Assembly (NCBI RefSeq): GCF_002291425.1
Contig: NZ_CP014136.1
Span: 310,001 to 374,000, forward strand
Direction: 5' to 3'
Source of the DNA: Gibbsiella quercinecans
GTDB lineage: Bacteria > Pseudomonadota > Gammaproteobacteria > Enterobacterales > Enterobacteriaceae
DNA length: 64,000 nt
Part shown: positions 49,701-57,935 of the stretch, piece by piece
How positions within the stretch are numbered: position 1 is the first letter of the stretch
Layout of the letters: each line of letters opens with the position of its first letter
The notes under the pieces: model-generated
Databases searched by the model: none
What the model was told of the DNA's origin: nothing
The model's input: the letters and a program-made list of their open reading frames with translations, nothing else
Position numbers and translations under genes: made by a program

Positions 49701-51074
49701 ATGATTGCTGACGAGCACATCTAGTACAATTTCTGGTTGGGGTTTGATCGCTATCTGCCCGCTGTCCACCAGCAAAGTTGCCGTGTCGGATATCGATTTC
49801 CGTGCACTAAAGTCAACAATAGTTGAGTTAACTACCCGCGTGGCGACTTCAGCTAGCCCTTTCATGTAGTTTTGCTGAAATCCATAAGTACCGGAATACA
49901 ACGCTTCGGCATGACTTGCTTCCTTTTCATGCGCCTCAACAAAATGCCGAAGTATTTGTTCTTTTGTTGTCGGAACCGGGGCGTTTTCTGGAAGTGAGGT
50001 CAACGCCATCAGATAGAGAGGTATTGTTACAAGTTCACGTAGGCCAGCGGTACGCCAGGCTTGATCCAAGATCCTTTTGCCATAATTCCCGCGTAAGGCA
50101 ACTGCGATCTGGATTTGCTGATCCTGATTAAGCGGTAAAAGTGTTACATGTGTTCCTTCAAAAGGAATGTCCCGAGATTGCTTACGCGTCGAGATGATAA
50201 AGCTAAGTTCAGGCAGCTCTGCTTTGAGTCTGGTGATTTGAGTTCGAGCACGGGTACGTGCGCTAGCATCCAATTCGTTCCAACCATCGAGTAGTAACAC
50301 AACACCAGGGTGATTAGCGACCTTACGCAAGTCATCCTCTGAAACATCTCGGAAAGCGGGTCGTTTAAGAATAGAGTCGAGGATCGTCGTATTTTCGGTA
50401 GCCCAATCCCCCAGCGACACGACAAGAGGCGTACCAAGGTTTGTAGTCAACATACTTTCCGCTATCTGGAAAAGCGTTGTGGTTTTACCCATTCCTGGCC
50501 CGGCGACAAGAATTAAATCATCCAGCCTTATAGCCATCCCTGCGATCGCACTGGTTATTACTGGCTCATCTAAACCTTGAATATCTAACATGAGAGCCAC
50601 AGACGAACCAGGCCATTTATGGGTTCGACGGAATACCTCGAGATCATTTACGGCAGCAACCCGAGCCCGCATCACTACCTCTGTATCTGCACACCCTCCA
50701 GTACCACGAACCACATCGCTATGCAGTACCCTCTTCCAAGCTTCTATTTCTGCCTCTCGTTTCCACTTGAGCAGTTTCTCTACGGTAAACTCTGGATCGC
50801 TTGAATCTATTGCTTTACCGTGATCGCGGCACATCCACATACCGTTCTTGGCAGAAGATCGCTCCTCCGGTGACATATTCCCGTCATAGCGAGGCCCACC
50901 CGGAGCAGCAGCACATATATGTGCTGCTGTACCGATGTTGATTTCACTTTCCCCATCTGACGTTGCGCCTACTGTCCACTTACGGCACATAGGGAATGAG
51001 CATAACCATCCAACACGCTTCGCGATCTGGAGTTTGGTTCTCTCAGAGAAATCATCTCGATTATTCTTGGCCAT
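46734..51074 (-). CDS. HNH-NACHT protein, probable antiphage STAND NTPase
   Basis: A 1446-residue three-part protein. Residues 1-116 form an HNH-type nuclease module: zinc-like Cys25/Cys30 (CSFPMC), His52 in TAAHICAAAPGG, Asn77, and Cys82/His85 in MWMCRDHGKAID. A NACHT-type STAND ATPase follows, with Walker A GPGMGKTT (192-199), Walker B VVLLLDGWNELD and LSFIISTRKQ. The remaining 900 or more residues are helix-rich repeats (for example DSQVQVSVIDALVFRRADLHVAEML), suited to recognising a phage protein. Bacterial NACHT and Avs proteins couple sensing to an effector this way. The start follows TGAGGGTGC. Family-level assignment is good; the exact type and target are unknown. Confidence 0.85.
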   Translation of the reverse strand: MAKNNRDDFSERTKLQIAKRVGWLCSFPMCRKWTVGATSDGESEINIGTAAHICAAAPGGPRYDGNMSPEERSSAKNGMWMCRDHGKAIDSSDPEFTVEKLLKWKREAEIEAWKRVLHSDVVRGTGGCADTEVVMRARVAAVNDLEVFRRTHKWPGSSVALMLDIQGLDEPVITSAIAGMAIRLDDLILVAGPGMGKTTTLFQIAESMLTTNLGTPLVVSLGDWATENTTILDSILKRPAFRDVSEDDLRKVANHPGVVLLLDGWNELDASARTRARTQITRLKAELPELSFIISTRKQSRDIPFEGTHVTLLPLNQDQQIQIAVALRGNYGKRILDQAWRTAGLRELVTIPLYLMALTSLPENAPVPTTKEQILRHFVEAHEKEASHAEALYSGTYGFQQNYMKGLAEVATRVVNSTIVDFSARKSISDTATLLVDSGQIAIKPQPEIVLDVLVSNHVLMRTGNTPGYSFQHQQFQEWYASHLVERRLIADINARETREALKAEVFNYPRWEEAILFAIERMAYSDAKQQVICSKAIIAAFEVDPILAAEMIFRSTDDVWSQISTVIQNLVAHWHVPGTVDRAVRFMITSGRPEFLDYVWPLISDEDEQISLHALRNCRIFRTSIFGEAAGEIINTLSPRMRSLLLSEIASRSGIDGLDLAVSIAKNDPDSQVQVSVIDALVFRRADLHVAEMLREVNSTILDLIVSKGVADEIQDENVREILATAHKRQEMQAVSPSNRLRALIATENTEDDYAELVGIISTMEIESNEEQLIDKLHRSYPQTVAEGLLERVRAGRSLCTSVGAILASARFTLEDEMLVNLVLVNPEDYDARANAAASVLGPGAVGHLIDVLADLELCNQAEGKYEESKWKRYQGLRTRIGSAQGSSLVDAILKRAVPAEDRLIELFTDLLLSHPNGEESYSRSFDADTILVIQRLFEEWANRMLASKKAKRRVKARVAMLASLAPSVKQLPLLKQLLDDNLQRYREFRKEAETAGWRPCEAVNEARTPMLNEYQSAFQTIQSPETTAIMQTYLCDKYFGALAARVLAEQWRTLNAPSSGKRFLSGVDFSNVKAKHMALTHSPDETSLEAEAIFNAIDQLITQDATSEQKQLAVELGIIASQLPHGRRDDVIKTLIAVAPRQIRADLLTSIVLSGDGIDTKVVVESTVELIEAAIAEPWILSEGQGYQLKAWLRLLPFMKEPEEALSVIRSLPASYRDPYFLEEMVRGFCHSPSPYAEDALFKLAEENTSLYANYHWRTTALRLETLSSVHRIIDLTAQGVFESRSSDNWHFEKILGNLLEIHSGLRAYIYGLLIDGPISPGLEALARIIAQSPDEEGVLLLLNFERSLNRRFMDWRTINKMITQDIPSETWQGTFEIVPVPAGSLRMKLFELVTDGGPDDVAAYWMRKIDCSRDEYGIPEDEPRHPDIASGRPWPVSLALLDV

Positions 51075-51448
51075 GCACCCTCAGCAAACACTATGAATAT
51101 TTACCAAGAAATATATCTGAATCCAAAGCTCATTGGGAAATTATTCAGTGCATTGATGTGATAAATAACCAATTAATTTTAATTAATTTCAATTATATAG
51201 CTGACGAGAGGTATGATTTCCAAAGAAGCAATCAGAAGCTGGTAGCGATTCGTTCAAGGAGTTAATGTCAGACATTGGCAATGCACACATTCATCTCCTC
51301 ATATCATTGATAATTTTGGGTTGAACGGTATGTTCGATACCAATAACCATACTTAATGAATGGCCATATAATTAGCATCATCTATAGCGGAGATACTCAA
51401 TTAACGTAATCAGTTTTCTGGAACAGCGTACTAAATTTATCCACTAAC
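51075..51448. other. AT-rich gap upstream of the HNH-NACHT gene
   Basis: About 375 bases with no supportable gene. It must hold the promoter of the minus-strand HNH-NACHT gene. The part near 51160-51200 is very AT-rich (CCAATTAATTTTAATTAATT). No operator could be recognised. Confidence 0.45.
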
Positions 51449-51542
51449 TGTACCCTGTTTCAGTGATCTCCTCCCTGAAAACAGTACCAGTCTAAACTGA
51501 AGTCTCCGGTCTTTCTTCCCGCTCACAGAGAGGCTTATTGCC

Positions 51543-51809
51543 ATGAAAAAGACCCGCTATACCGAAGAACAGATTGCGTTTGCGCTGAAACAGGCCGAAA
51601 CCGGCACCCGCGTCGGGGAAGTTTGCAGAAAGATGGGCATTTCTGAGGCCACTTTTTATAACTTGAAGAAGAAATTCGCCGGTCTGGGCATGACGGAACT
51701 GCGACGTCTGCGGCAACTGGAAGATGAAAACCAGCGGCTGAAGAAGCTGGTCGCTGATCTGAGTCTGGATAAAGAAATGCTGCAGGAGGTACTGAAGCAA
51801 AAGTTCTGA
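51543..51809 (+). CDS. IS3-family OrfA
   Basis: An 88-residue DNA-binding protein. Helix-turn-helix KQAETGTRVGEVCRKMGIS and a leucine-zipper-like tail (LRQLEDENQRLKKLVADLSL) that mediates dimerisation. Near its end is CAAAAG, a possible site for the -1 frameshift that makes the OrfAB transposase. Confidence 0.9.
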   Translation: MKKTRYTEEQIAFALKQAETGTRVGEVCRKMGISEATFYNLKKKFAGLGMTELRRLRQLEDENQRLKKLVADLSLDKEMLQEVLKQKF

Positions 51810-51832
51810 GGCCGGCTCAGAAGCGCCAGGCG

Positions 51833-52642
51833 GTGCATTTCCTGCAGGAAGCATACCGTATCAGCGTCCGTCGGGGATGCGGGTTGCTGATGCAGAACAG
51901 AACTGTCTACCACTGGCAGAGCCGGCGTGACGATCGGGCGATAACCCTGCGTATCCGGGAGATTGCAGAGACCCGGATACGGTATGGGTGTCCGCGTATT
52001 CATATCCAGCTGCGGCGGGAAGGCTGGCGGGTTAACCATAAGAAAACACACCGGATTTACTGTCTGGAAGGTCTCAACCTGCGCAGAAAGCGCCCCCGCA
52101 GACATGTCAGTGCAGCACATCGCCTGCAACGTCCAGTGCTGACCCATATCGATCAGTGCTGGAGTATGGATTTCGTGTCGGATAATCTGTTTAACGGGCG
52201 GCGTTTCCGGGCGCTGACTGTAGTCGATAATTTTAGCCGGGAGTGTATGGCGATCCATGCCGGAAGGTCGCTGAAAGGTGAGGATGTGGTCGGTGTGATG
52301 GAAGGGTTGCGGGTGCTGGGTAAGCACCTGCCGGTACGTATTCAGACAGATAACGGCAGCGAGTTTATCTCAAAAAGTCTGGATAAATGGGCGTATGAAC
52401 ACGGAGTGACCATGGACTTCTCGCGCCCCGGAAAGCCGACAGATAACCCGTTTATTGAATCATTTAACGGCAGTCTGCGGGATGAGTGTCTGAACATTCA
52501 CCGGTTCCTGTCACTGGAAGATGCGCAGGACAAACTCGACAACTGGCGCAGGGAATATAATCATGAGAGAACACATTCATCATTAAATGATATGACTCCG
52601 GCTGAATTTATCCGAAGTCTCCGGAAAGCCGAAGATCTCTGA
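51833..52642 (+). CDS. IS3-family OrfB transposase core
   Basis: A 269-residue part with the DDE core: SMDFVSDNLFNGRRFRALTVVD, then QTDNGSEF, and IESFNGSLRDECLN. The open frame extends upstream of the GTG at 51833 through PAQKRQAV into the end of orfA, so the functional enzyme is most likely the OrfAB fusion. It appears intact. Confidence 0.9.
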   Translation: MHFLQEAYRISVRRGCGLLMQNRTVYHWQSRRDDRAITLRIREIAETRIRYGCPRIHIQLRREGWRVNHKKTHRIYCLEGLNLRRKRPRRHVSAAHRLQRPVLTHIDQCWSMDFVSDNLFNGRRFRALTVVDNFSRECMAIHAGRSLKGEDVVGVMEGLRVLGKHLPVRIQTDNGSEFISKSLDKWAYEHGVTMDFSRPGKPTDNPFIESFNGSLRDECLNIHRFLSLEDAQDKLDNWRREYNHERTHSSLNDMTPAEFIRSLRKAEDL

Positions 52643-52737
52643 TTTAGCACTGCACTGATTTTGGGCCAGGGTCAATAGCAGAAGGCTTTGATCTAACGCG
52701 AGCCAAGTGAAAAGAAAAAGATGTTTAAAAATCGGGG

Positions 52738-53136
52738 GTGGCTCCTGGGTTATCAGACAGTGTTTGCGGAAAAACTTGGGGTACGTTTTGTAGACAGTGG
52801 TGTGAACATCGCTATGCTGAACAACTCATTTTGGCTCAAAATCAGATGCAGCACTCTAAGACTTTATTGCGTATCACACCAATATACGCACCGAGTGCTC
52901 TGGTTAAACATCTAAATCCTTTTTTCCTTAGCGACCATGAACGCGTACTACTCATTGATATTGAGATCAAAGGCAGTAATGTAGATAACATGTGGTTGCT
53001 GAGAAACACGTTGTATGTTGATAGCCAGAAGCTCGAAACAGTATTTTCAAAGGTCAGAAAATTCTCCACCTGGTTCGATAGAGCGTACCCTTTGCGGTTG
53101 TACCCCCGCAAAAGGCAAAATAACAACCTGCTATAA
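52738..53136 (+). CDS. Doubtful small protein between IS3 and the STAND gene
   Basis: A 132-codon frame in the 610-base stretch after the IS. The first 35 codons look random. From MQHSKTLLRITPIYAPSALV onward (LSDHERVLLIDIEIKGSNV, TVFSKVRKFSTWFDRAYPL) it is more protein-like and may be the tail of a broken gene. No ribosome site supports its ATG. No family recognised. Confidence 0.28.
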   Translation: MAPGLSDSVCGKTWGTFCRQWCEHRYAEQLILAQNQMQHSKTLLRITPIYAPSALVKHLNPFFLSDHERVLLIDIEIKGSNVDNMWLLRNTLYVDSQKLETVFSKVRKFSTWFDRAYPLRLYPRKRQNNNLL

Positions 53137-53285
53137 ATGCTTAAGATTAACAAAATCCCCCTGTCAATTATCACCAATGGTGAGAATTTGATCCGTAAGC
53201 AAAACATTTTCAATGTGTCGATCCCGATAAATCACACAAAAATCCGTGCATTAGGCATGGATAGGCTGCACTGACTTGCTACATA

Positions 53286-56200
53286 TCAGAGCCACGGCCA
53301 TTGAGTTTGCTTCATGGTTTTAGTCCAAAAAAGTGAATCTTTTAGCTTTGTTCGTCGCTTCTTGCTCGCTGAGTTAAGCAGATCCATATTCAGATCCCAG
53401 TATTTGCGTAAAGATAATTTAAGTACTTTCAAGCGGCATCGCTTTAGCCACAATCTCGCTCTTTTATCCATAGTTGCCCCCAATAGCAAGTGTGCAGCGA
53501 TTGCCTCACTATCGGTAGTCGCCTGGATATAACAGTTGAACCAATGTCGGGCCCAGCGATTTCGCTCGAAATTTTGGCGGCTGGTTTTGTATACGTCTTC
53601 CAGCCAACCACCACGTGGTATTCGCTTTTCGATCTCCCCCCAAGCAAGCTCCACTCTTTGACTTTCGTTGGCAAAACCCAGTAGTGTGGCGGACATTGCC
53701 AGTGACTCTGTATCTCCAGAACTCACAAGCTCAAGTACCTTGTCTACCAGCCATGCCGTTTGCCCATGATCTTCAATCTGATTCAAAAGATCGGCGATAT
53801 CCTGATCGTTAACAACATCCATAAGGGCTTTATTGCGAGCCACATCAGCTATATCGTTAAAAGCTATAAACGGCAGGCAAGCCATGCCCGTTATTTTGAA
53901 AGAGTCATCTTTCATTGCCTTTTTGAAGTTGTCCCAAAGTATCAATCCCAATTCCGGGCGTCGGCTCATCAATGCTTCCGCCATCACAAGCAATGGAAAC
54001 GCAGCCATTAAGTCGACGCTGGATACTCTAATCTCATTCTTAATCTTCTGCTCCAACCAACACCAGAAGTCCTCATCTACACGGTCAAGCAACGTGGCAA
54101 CTGCAGGCTTATGATTAATCAGAGGGTCAATATTTATACTTCTTCCGGGTGAGTGAAGCCCGTCAATTGCACCTCGGATATAATTCTCATAGCTTCGAAT
54201 AGCATCTGGATTATCTGGCTCACGTTGCAACCAAAACGCCATAATTTCCTTATCGGCCCGCTCCAACAGCTCAGGGCGCTTAAGAGCCATGCTTACATTC
54301 AACAAGGCAACAGATCGATTGTAGCGTTGCTTTCTGTCGGTAACGTTGTTAGCCGTCCAATTGCTGTTTGCAATAATATTGTAGACATCGGGATTAGTGG
54401 AGTAAGCGGAAAGCCCAATAGCCAACTCTGCAATTTCATCATCTACATGACAAAGCAATGCAGGGAGCTCCGACCACCCATCGATCGAGCTACTATCGGC
54501 AAATTCTTCGAACAACATGAGCCAACTCAGTACCGTCTCGCGGTTACTTTCAATCTCAAATCGCCCAAGGATCGACCTAATGTCATCTTGAGTAAAATTT
54601 AACAGATCAATATTGATGCTACCCATTAGCCTCCGATCGCACGCTTCCTTTAGTAAAAACTCCAGTTGCACCAATCCATTACGGCTAGCAAGTTGCAGAT
54701 CCAGACGTCTAGCGTGCCACCAGTTGAGCTCCTTATGTATTTCAGGAGAATTTTCCTTTAGGACAAAATCGATCCCTGCTTCAAGTACATTGCGTTCATC
54801 ATCGTTCAATATTGTCAGGAAACCGCGCATTTGCCTCAAAAGCTGTCGAAGAGGTACAGCTGTCATTCTTTCAGCGCCAGTAACCCGCTCACCAACAACC
54901 TCGCGTAGCCGGTTCGGATTGGTTCTCGCCAGAATCAGCAATTTGCGACTTGAGGTAACATCAACATCAAAATCAGCAGGACGAATGTGCTCGGCGTCTT
55001 TGATCTTATCGGGATCAACATCAACCCTAGGGTTAAGAATGTCATCTTCTGGCATTATAGGGCGTCGACCCGACGTATTGCTAATGGGCCCTACTGATGT
55101 ATTTAGTTGCCGACGCTTGTTTTCAGATTGTGGATCGGCGAGAGCTTCAAGAAGCCAGCGCGCAGCGTCAAGCGCTAGCTGATGCCCGGTCTCGTGCAGT
55201 CTGTCGACAAGGTCTAACATCTTATTACGTGTTTCCACCGAATCCATACGATTAAGCCGCAACATCCAGGCCAGCTCATCAAAATGACTGTTACTGCCCA
55301 TCACCGCCCGCGAAATACCCCAGGCAGCGATTGCTTCGATGAAGCGAGCCCGCGGCAATAATGAGATGATGCCGAAGACACGATGACTGAGCCAACTCGG
55401 GTTACCGGGACCGCAAAGTTCTATCGCCGGAAAAGCTTCGCGCCCCTCAAATTGCTGCCATGCATCTAGGTTTGCGGCTGTCTTTTCTTGCCGTCGCAGC
55501 GAATTTGGCGACGTCTGATCAATACGTCCCAAGACGGTACCTTGTAGCGGGTCACTCCAGAGCAAACCAAGCCAATATGTGATTTTAGCCTCGATCAACG
55601 GTGCGACAGCCTCGAACTGATAAGCGTTAGCCAGTCCCTTGATCATAATTTCATCTTTTACGATTGAACCAGAGCTCTCCCCGAGCCAAATCTCCTCTAC
55701 GATTTGCAGGACTAGTTCAACATCAAGCCCGATGATTCGCCAAAAAGCTTCAAAATCGAGACTCGAGAAATTCTGCTCGGATATCCATCGGCTAAGCAGT
55801 GCCCGTCGAACCTGACGTGAGACAGTATTGTCGAGCAAGGCTGTAGTGACAGCTGCTCTGAGTATTTTCACGCCAAGGCTCTGCCCACTAAAGGGGTCGA
55901 TATGTTCAGCGATAATATCGTTGGCTGTGGCATTCCCATCAGTTGGTTTCAGATGGTGGACCAAAGCCATCCCCAACGCGAATGGTATCAGTGTGGGATT
56001 GACTTGGAACCGGTTGGCTTGTCCAGTGGGAACAAGCCATTGTCCAGAAATCAGTTCAGCAACCGTTGATAGCAGATCTGCTCGATCTTTACCGCTGTCT
56101 CGCCCCAACTGTTCAATAACACTATGCCGGGTAAGGCTTGTATTATCGATTGAGCTACGCAACTGCATGCCGAGTTCCGTAATAAACATTTGAAACTCGG

Positions 56201-57614
56201 CATCGCTTATCGCCAACTGTGCGCCACGCAACTCAATACGATGTTTCCAGTCTTCGAATGCAAGCCGTTCCGGCGTGATGTCACCACTCGCAATCAATTC
56301 CTGCTGTAGCTCAATCGCCAAAGCTGACAAGCGCGGAACCTTCATCAACGAAAGCATGGCGGTGTTAAAGTTCTCTCTGCTTAAATCATGTTCCTTGAGC
56401 AACGCATCAAGTTCACTGTCGTCAAAACGGTCTACCCGAATTTCGCTTGGTCTTGGGATCAAGGACCCGAGTTTTTGCAAATCATTCCAGTGGTCGGGCC
56501 AACAACTCATCAGAATAGAGATGCGATGGTTCCACTTGTCATCGAAAGCAGGCTGAATGAGGTCTGCCCAATCTTTTTTTTGCCAGTACTGATTTAATCC
56601 ATCAATCATCAGCAAGATCTGTGGCCCGTCCGTTCTAAGCTTTACCCATTGCGCTATTCGACGTTGCCAGAACTGAACGCTGCCATGGCTAAGACGCTTT
56701 TCAAGAAACTGTGCAATTAATTCACTGAGCGAACCCTGCCCAACCTCCTTTGCAGGTACAAAAAGAGTCAAGGGAAGATCAGCCGCGGCGTTGATCCGTG
56801 CGTGCCACCATGACAAAAATAGCCAAGTCTTGCCCAGCCCTTCATCCCCAAGCAGCACTGAGGGCCTACCTGATGTAACCCATTGATCAAGTTGCACTTC
56901 ATATCTAGGACGAGGAATTCTAGCGCGACCTGGATCGAGTACATCATTGAACTTCCCCCCGAGTCTGCTGGCGGCATTACGGTCATTGCTCAGACCAGTA
57001 AGCATCCATTGCTTCATTGCCTCAGTCGCAGCTGCATAGCCGATATCAGGAGCAGTTAGCCGGCACTGGAGGCGATCTGCTGCAGCAAGAAATTCTGGGT
57101 GGGATCGGATAGCCGCGGTTATTTCATTGATGTTATCAATACCGTTAAGGTGTCGGTTGAGCGCAGTTTTGGCCTGGATACACAGGACAGCAAGGTCGGG
57201 AAGTTGCCCCGGTTCGGCGGGCCAGTCGAGTATCAGTACGGTGATACCAAGCCCCTCCCCTACTAGCGTTAGCTCTTCGTTATCGGTAGCACTGATTGCT
57301 CTTGTTGCTGCAAGTATCCAAAGATCCGTTCCATTCTCGCTACGACTTGTTTCAAAAAGCTTGGCCTTTAGAGCATCCACTTTTAGGGTTGTGTTTTCTC
57401 CGTAACGTTTTGCTTCAAGAGCAACTTCGAAGAGGTTTAAACCAAGCGAGCGAACATCCGATCCGCCTTGCGGCCCAGACTTAGCAAGTCCAAAATTAAG
57501 TTTAGTCACTTCGACCAATATGTCGCGAAGCAATCCTTCAAAACCAAGCGAACCAGCAGGGTCTAATGAACGCAAGGCCTTAGCCAATTGTGACTTGGCA
57601 TCATTAAATTCCAT
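53286..57614 (-). CDS. Mrr-like nuclease-STAND ATPase, probable antiphage protein
   Basis: A 1442-residue protein. Residues 1-130 resemble an Mrr-type PD-(D/E)xK nuclease: Glu26 in GFEGLL, Asp53 in GGSDV and Glu67-x-Lys69 in FEVALEAKRY. A STAND-type ATPase follows, with Walker A GDEGLGKT (256-263) and Walker B QILLMIDGLNQYW near 330. About 900 helical residues follow, suitable as a sensor. This is the architecture of Avs-type proteins such as Avs4, but I cannot place it in a named type. The ATG at 57614 was chosen because the 32 codons before it are hydrophobic and basic and do not belong to the nuclease fold. It is divergent from the 1226-residue gene at 57936. Confidence 0.8.
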   Translation of the reverse strand: MEFNDAKSQLAKALRSLDPAGSLGFEGLLRDILVEVTKLNFGLAKSGPQGGSDVRSLGLNLFEVALEAKRYGENTTLKVDALKAKLFETSRSENGTDLWILAATRAISATDNEELTLVGEGLGITVLILDWPAEPGQLPDLAVLCIQAKTALNRHLNGIDNINEITAAIRSHPEFLAAADRLQCRLTAPDIGYAAATEAMKQWMLTGLSNDRNAASRLGGKFNDVLDPGRARIPRPRYEVQLDQWVTSGRPSVLLGDEGLGKTWLFLSWWHARINAAADLPLTLFVPAKEVGQGSLSELIAQFLEKRLSHGSVQFWQRRIAQWVKLRTDGPQILLMIDGLNQYWQKKDWADLIQPAFDDKWNHRISILMSCWPDHWNDLQKLGSLIPRPSEIRVDRFDDSELDALLKEHDLSRENFNTAMLSLMKVPRLSALAIELQQELIASGDITPERLAFEDWKHRIELRGAQLAISDAEFQMFITELGMQLRSSIDNTSLTRHSVIEQLGRDSGKDRADLLSTVAELISGQWLVPTGQANRFQVNPTLIPFALGMALVHHLKPTDGNATANDIIAEHIDPFSGQSLGVKILRAAVTTALLDNTVSRQVRRALLSRWISEQNFSSLDFEAFWRIIGLDVELVLQIVEEIWLGESSGSIVKDEIMIKGLANAYQFEAVAPLIEAKITYWLGLLWSDPLQGTVLGRIDQTSPNSLRRQEKTAANLDAWQQFEGREAFPAIELCGPGNPSWLSHRVFGIISLLPRARFIEAIAAWGISRAVMGSNSHFDELAWMLRLNRMDSVETRNKMLDLVDRLHETGHQLALDAARWLLEALADPQSENKRRQLNTSVGPISNTSGRRPIMPEDDILNPRVDVDPDKIKDAEHIRPADFDVDVTSSRKLLILARTNPNRLREVVGERVTGAERMTAVPLRQLLRQMRGFLTILNDDERNVLEAGIDFVLKENSPEIHKELNWWHARRLDLQLASRNGLVQLEFLLKEACDRRLMGSINIDLLNFTQDDIRSILGRFEIESNRETVLSWLMLFEEFADSSSIDGWSELPALLCHVDDEIAELAIGLSAYSTNPDVYNIIANSNWTANNVTDRKQRYNRSVALLNVSMALKRPELLERADKEIMAFWLQREPDNPDAIRSYENYIRGAIDGLHSPGRSINIDPLINHKPAVATLLDRVDEDFWCWLEQKIKNEIRVSSVDLMAAFPLLVMAEALMSRRPELGLILWDNFKKAMKDDSFKITGMACLPFIAFNDIADVARNKALMDVVNDQDIADLLNQIEDHGQTAWLVDKVLELVSSGDTESLAMSATLLGFANESQRVELAWGEIEKRIPRGGWLEDVYKTSRQNFERNRWARHWFNCYIQATTDSEAIAAHLLLGATMDKRARLWLKRCRLKVLKLSLRKYWDLNMDLLNSASKKRRTKLKDSLFWTKTMKQTQWPWL

Positions 57615-57767
57615 TCTTTGCCTCATGAAACGTTTTGAGTATCGCAGAAAAATCAAGAACACAGCTATAGAGATGAACGCCCGGCGTTGATAGCATCGAT
57701 TTCCCATCATGAATGATGTTGCAGCACCAATCAGGATCCGTTCTCGATGTTCGCTTTTAGCTTTGAG

Positions 57768-57849
57768 TTCAAATGATCAATGCAACACACTAGTTAAATC
57801 GCTCTGCGGGTGATTCATATTCTAGCGTTTTTCTGGGTCTCTCGGTGAG
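57768..57849 (-). pseudogene. IS30-family transposase tail and terminal sequence
   Basis: Minus-strand codons read LTERPRKTLEYESPAERFN and a stop (57790), the exact C-terminal pattern of IS30 transposases (L-N-x-R-P-R-K-T-L). The adjoining bases AAATGATCAATGCAACACAC resemble an IS30-type terminal repeat. Only this end remains. It sits in the 320-base gap between the two divergent large genes. Confidence 0.72.
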
Positions 57850-57935
57850 CTATGGGTCAACACTATAGAATCTTTGCTGGCTATGAATTGATAAGTCAGT
57901 TCCTTTTGGAAAATACTGTCTGAGTATCCACCATT

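Larger units (their letters stand above)
51449..52674 (+). mobile_element. IS3-family insertion sequence (IS407-like group)
   Basis: About 1.2 kb with orfA and orfB. The right end ends in TGATTTTGGGCCAGGGTCA (to 52674). The left end near 51449 begins TGTACCCTGTTTCAGTGA, an imperfect partner of the complement TGACCCTGGCCCAAAATCA. I could not find a clear target duplication. It separates the HNH-NACHT gene from the next defence genes. Confidence 0.75.
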
